Source: Streptomyces subrutilus (lineage in GTDB: Bacteria > Actinomycetota > Actinomycetes > Streptomycetales > Streptomycetaceae). Taken from it: a DNA stretch of 64,000 nt. The stretch is taken from NCBI RefSeq assembly GCF_008704535.1, contig NZ_CP023701.1, forward strand, positions 2,046,001 through 2,110,000. The letters are read 5' to 3'. Below are positions 61,125 to 64,000 of this stretch, piece by piece (the first letter of the stretch is position 1; each line of letters begins with the position of its first letter). The notes below the pieces were generated by a model. It saw only the letters and a list, made by a program, of their open reading frames with translations. It had not been told where the DNA came from and did not search any database. The translations under genes were made by a program, and so were the position numbers.

Positions 61125-64000
61125 TCAGCTGCAGCCGCTGGTGGAGCCGCAGCCCTCGCAGATGTAGCAGGAGCCGGCGCGCTGCATCTTCGTACCGCAC
61201 GAGAAGCAGAGCGGGGCGTCGGCGGACACGCCGAGCTGCATCTCGACCAGTTCGGCGCTGCTGTGCGCCGTCTTGGGGGCCGGGACCGGCGCCACGGCGA
61301 CCGGCTTCGGCGCCGAGGGCACCGCGGCCAGCGGGGCCGACTGGGCCAGGGCCTCGGTGTCGACCTCCTCGTCCAGGGGCTCGTAGGAGCCCGTGTCGAG
61401 GTGGCGCTGGCGCTCCTCGGCGGAGTGGATGCCGAGCGCCGAGCGGGTCTCGAAGGGCAGGAAGTCGAGCGCCACGCGGCGGAAGATGTAGTCGACGATC
61501 GACTGCGCCATCCGCACGTCCGGGTCGTCCGTCATGCCGGCCGGCTCGAAGCGCATGTTCGTGAACTTCGAGACGTAGGTCTCCAGCGGCACGCCGTACT
61601 GCAGACCGACCGAGACGGCGATGGAGAAGGCGTCCATCATGCCCGCGAGGGTCGAACCCTGCTTGGACATCTTCAGGAAGACCTCGCCCAGGCCGTCGTC
61701 CGGGTAGCTGTTCGCCGTCATGTAGCCCTCGGCGCCACCGACCGTGAAGGAGGTGGTGATCCCCGGGCGGCCCTTCGGGAGGCGCTTGCGGACCGGACGG
61801 TACTCGATGACCTTCTCGACCGCCGCGCGGATGGTCTCCTCGGCCTTCTCGGTGACCTCGGCCTTCTCCTCTTCCTTCTTCTTCGCGGAGAGGGGCTGGC
61901 CGACCTTGCAGTTGTCGCGGTAGATCGCGAGCGCCTTGACGCCGAGCTTCCAGGCCTCGAAGTAGATCTCCTCGATCTCCTCGACGGTCGCCGTCTCCGG
62001 CATGTTGACCGTCTTCGAGATCGCGCCGGAGATCCAGGGCTGGATCGCCGCCATCATCCGGACGTGGCCCATCGCGGAGATGGAGCGCTCGCCCATGGCG
62101 CAGTCGAACACCGAGTAGTGCTCGGTCTTCAGGCCCGGGGCGTCGACCACCACGCCGTGCTCGGCGATGTGGGAGACGATCGCCTCGATCTGCTCCTCCT
62201 GGTAGCCCAGGCGGCGCAGGGCCTGCGGGACGGTGCCGTTGACGATCTGCATCGAGCCGCCGCCGACGAGCTTCTTGAACTTGACCAGGGCCAGGTCCGG
62301 CTCGACTCCGGTGGTGTCGCAGGACATCGCGAGACCGATGGTGCCGGTCGGGGCGAGGACGGAGGCCTGCGCGTTGCGGAAGCCGTTCTTCTCGCCCAGG
62401 CGGACGACGTCCTGCCAGGCCTCGGTGGCCGCGGCCCAGATCGTCTTGTCCAGGTCCTCGGTGCGCGGCGCGACGGCGTTGGCGTCGGCGTGCTGCTTCA
62501 TCACGCGCTTGTGCGACTCGGCGTTGCGGGCGTAGCCGTCGTACGGGCCGACGATGGCGGCCAGCTCGGCGGAGCGGCGGTACGCGGTGCCGGTCATCAG
62601 CGAGGTGATCGAGGCGGCGAGGGTGCGGCCGCCGTCCGAGTCGTACGCGTGGCCGGTGGCCATCAGCAGGGCGCCGAGGTTGGCGTAGCCGATGCCCAGC
62701 TGGCGGAAGGCGCGGGTGTTCTCGCCGATCTTCGGCGTCGGGAAGTCGGCGAAGCAGATGGAGATGTCCATCGCCGTGATGACGAGCTCGACGACCTTGG
62801 CGAAGCGCTCGGCGTCGAAGGACTGGTTGCCCTTGCCGTCGTCGTCGAGGAACTTCATGAGGTTGAGCGAGGCGAGGTTGCAGGACGTGTTGTCCAGGTG
62901 CATGTACTCGCTGCACGGGTTCGACGCGGTGATGCGGCCGGACTCGGGGCAGGTGTGCCAGTTGTTGATCACACCGTCGTACTGGATGCCCGGGTCGGCA
63001 CAGGCCCACGCGGCCTCGGCGAGCTTGCGGAAGAGCGCCTTCGCGTCGACCTTCTCGATGACCTCGCCGGTCATGCGGGCGCGCAGACCGAACTGCGAGC
63101 CGCTCTCGACGGCCTCCATGAACTCGTCGTTCACGCGGACGGAGTTGTTGGCGTTCTGGTACTGGACGGACGTGATGTCGTCGCCGCCCAGGTCCATGTC
63201 GAAGCCCGCGTCGCGCAGGGCGCGGATCTTCTCCTCCTCCTTCACCTTGGTCTCGATGAAGGCCTCGACGTCCGGGTGGTCCACGTCCAGGACGACCATC
63301 TTGGCCGCGCGGCGCGTGGCGCCGCCCGACTTGATCGTTCCGGCGGAGGCGTCGGCGCCGCGCATGAAGGAGACCGGACCGGAGGCGTTGCCGCCGGAGG
63401 AGAGGAGCTCCTTGGAGGAGCGGATGCGGGAGAGGTTCAGGCCGGCTCCGGAGCCGCCCTTGAAGATCATGCCCTCTTCCTTGTACCAGTCGAGGATCGA
63501 CTCCATGGAGTCGTCGACGGCCAGGATGAAGCAGGCGGAGACCTGCTGCGGCTGGGGCGTTCCGACGTTGAACCACACCGGCGAGTTGAAGCTGAAGATC
63601 TGGTGCAGGAGCGCGTACGTCAGCTCGTGCTCGAAGATCTCCACGTCGGCGGGCGAGGAGAAGTAGTCGAAGTCCTCGCCGGCCTTCGTGTACGTCTTCA
63701 CGATCCGGTCGATGAGCTGCTTCAGACCGGTTTCGCGCTGCGCGGTGCCGACCGCGCCGCGGAAGTACTTGCTGGTGACGATGTTGACCGCGTTCACCGA
63801 CCAGAAGTCGGGGAACTCGACGCCACGCTGCTCGAAGTTGACCGAGCCGTCGCGCCAGTTGGTCATGACGACGTCACGGCGCTCCCAGCTCACCTCGTCG
63901 TACGGGTGCACGCCCGGGGTGGTGTGGATGCGCTCGATACGCAGGCCGCCCTTGGCAGCCTTGGTCCCCTTGGCGCGGGAACCACGTGCCGAGCTGCTCG
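61125..64000 (-). CDS. nrdJ: Vitamin B12-dependent (class II) ribonucleotide reductase, N-terminus cut by window edge
   Basis: The visible 958 residues of an adenosylcobalamin-dependent ribonucleotide reductase that makes deoxynucleotides without oxygen. The reading frame is open to position 64000 (SSARGSRAKGTKAAKGGLRIERIHTTPGVHPYDE), so the real start is just outside; an internal Met at 63911 should not be taken. Catalytic-site motifs include FNSPVWFNVG, NPCSEYMHLDNTSCNLASLNL and the radical-site region LAPTGTIGLAMSCDTTGVEPD. The C-terminal zinc ribbon with four cysteines (CFSCG ... CEGCGSTSGC) carries the redox-active tail. A B12 riboswitch commonly precedes nrdJ but lies outside the window. 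Confidence 0.96.
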   Translation of the reverse strand, partial: SSSARGSRAKGTKAAKGGLRIERIHTTPGVHPYDEVSWERRDVVMTNWRDGSVNFEQRGVEFPDFWSVNAVNIVTSKYFRGAVGTAQRETGLKQLIDRIVKTYTKAGEDFDYFSSPADVEIFEHELTYALLHQIFSFNSPVWFNVGTPQPQQVSACFILAVDDSMESILDWYKEEGMIFKGGSGAGLNLSRIRSSKELLSSGGNASGPVSFMRGADASAGTIKSGGATRRAAKMVVLDVDHPDVEAFIETKVKEEEKIRALRDAGFDMDLGGDDITSVQYQNANNSVRVNDEFMEAVESGSQFGLRARMTGEVIEKVDAKALFRKLAEAAWACADPGIQYDGVINNWHTCPESGRITASNPCSEYMHLDNTSCNLASLNLMKFLDDDGKGNQSFDAERFAKVVELVITAMDISICFADFPTPKIGENTRAFRQLGIGYANLGALLMATGHAYDSDGGRTLAASITSLMTGTAYRRSAELAAIVGPYDGYARNAESHKRVMKQHADANAVAPRTEDLDKTIWAAATEAWQDVVRLGEKNGFRNAQASVLAPTGTIGLAMSCDTTGVEPDLALVKFKKLVGGGSMQIVNGTVPQALRRLGYQEEQIEAIVSHIAEHGVVVDAPGLKTEHYSVFDCAMGERSISAMGHVRMMAAIQPWISGAISKTVNMPETATVEEIEEIYFEAWKLGVKALAIYRDNCKVGQPLSAKKKEEEKAEVTEKAEETIRAAVEKVIEYRPVRKRLPKGRPGITTSFTVGGAEGYMTANSYPDDGLGEVFLKMSKQGSTLAGMMDAFSIAVSVGLQYGVPLETYVSKFTNMRFEPAGMTDDPDVRMAQSIVDYIFRRVALDFLPFETRSALGIHSAEERQRHLDTGSYEPLDEEVDTEALAQSAPLAAVPSAPKPVAVAPVPAPKTAHSSAELVEMQLGVSADAPLCFSCGTKMQRAGSCYICEGCGSTSGCS

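Overview
The base composition (very high GC, strong GC bias at third codon positions) and gene content (principal sigma factor HrdB beside WhiH, ParC/ParE, B12-dependent NrdJ, a DasR-type dre site, a MalR/MalEFG/AglA cluster without its own ATPase) mark this as a Streptomyces chromosome segment. It is a core region. Its order nrdJ ... whiH-hrdB-...-parE-...-parC-...-ptsH is, as far as I recall, that of S. coelicolor and relatives, with accessory modules set between the core genes. There is no sign of prophage, insertion sequence, CRISPR array, tRNA or rRNA. Many intergenic gaps hold long, often perfect hairpins that look like terminators.

Layout. 1-5.3 kb: thymidine kinase (cut by the window edge), a phosphodiesterase-like AlkP protein, a DUF5998 protein and a 946-residue GNAT/acyl-CoA-ligase-like protein acetyltransferase. 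5.4-10.8 kb: HPr (ptsH) under a DasR-type operator, a GntR regulator, a secreted M23 peptidase behind a ydaO-type c-di-AMP riboswitch, and a pair of M16 peptidase-family genes. 11-19.4 kb: parC, a nuclease-TerD fusion, a CobW-family GTPase, and two divergent citrate synthase genes, one with an N-terminal helix-turn-helix, around an AT-rich palindromic control region. 19.5-30.2 kb: the maltose/maltodextrin cluster aglA-malG-malF-malE-malR (all minus strand) followed by a huge secreted GH87-type alpha-1,3-glucanase whose promoter carries TTGCG palindromes like those in front of malR.

30.4-38 kb: a citrate-family two-component system converging on an acetate-type symporter with its DUF485 partner, then parE, a small zinc-ribbon protein (DUF7455) and a trypsin-like protease. 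39-44 kb: hrdB, whose upstream region holds an ECF-type promoter candidate, whiH (sporulation regulator) and an ABC ATPase-permease fusion. 44-53 kb: a Nudix/NrtR-like protein with an apparently leaderless promoter, a debranching-enzyme-like protein, DUF4192, a RecQ helicase with a C-terminal phosphoribosyltransferase domain, two uncharacterised proteins and ribonuclease HII. 53-61 kb: a divergent TetR/MFS efflux pair with two strong palindromic operators, a DUF4153 membrane protein, ADP-ribosylglycohydrolase, histidine phosphatase, YdbC-like protein and arylamine N-acetyltransferase. 61-64 kb: nrdJ, running off the right edge.

The most promising leads for new biology are the Mrr-type nuclease/TerD fusion (13.6-15.7 kb), the DNA-binding citrate synthase facing a second citrate synthase across a shared palindromic region (18.1 kb), the shared TTGCG operator pattern that may tie an alpha-1,3-glucanase to the maltose regulon, and the RecQ-phosphoribosyltransferase fusion.
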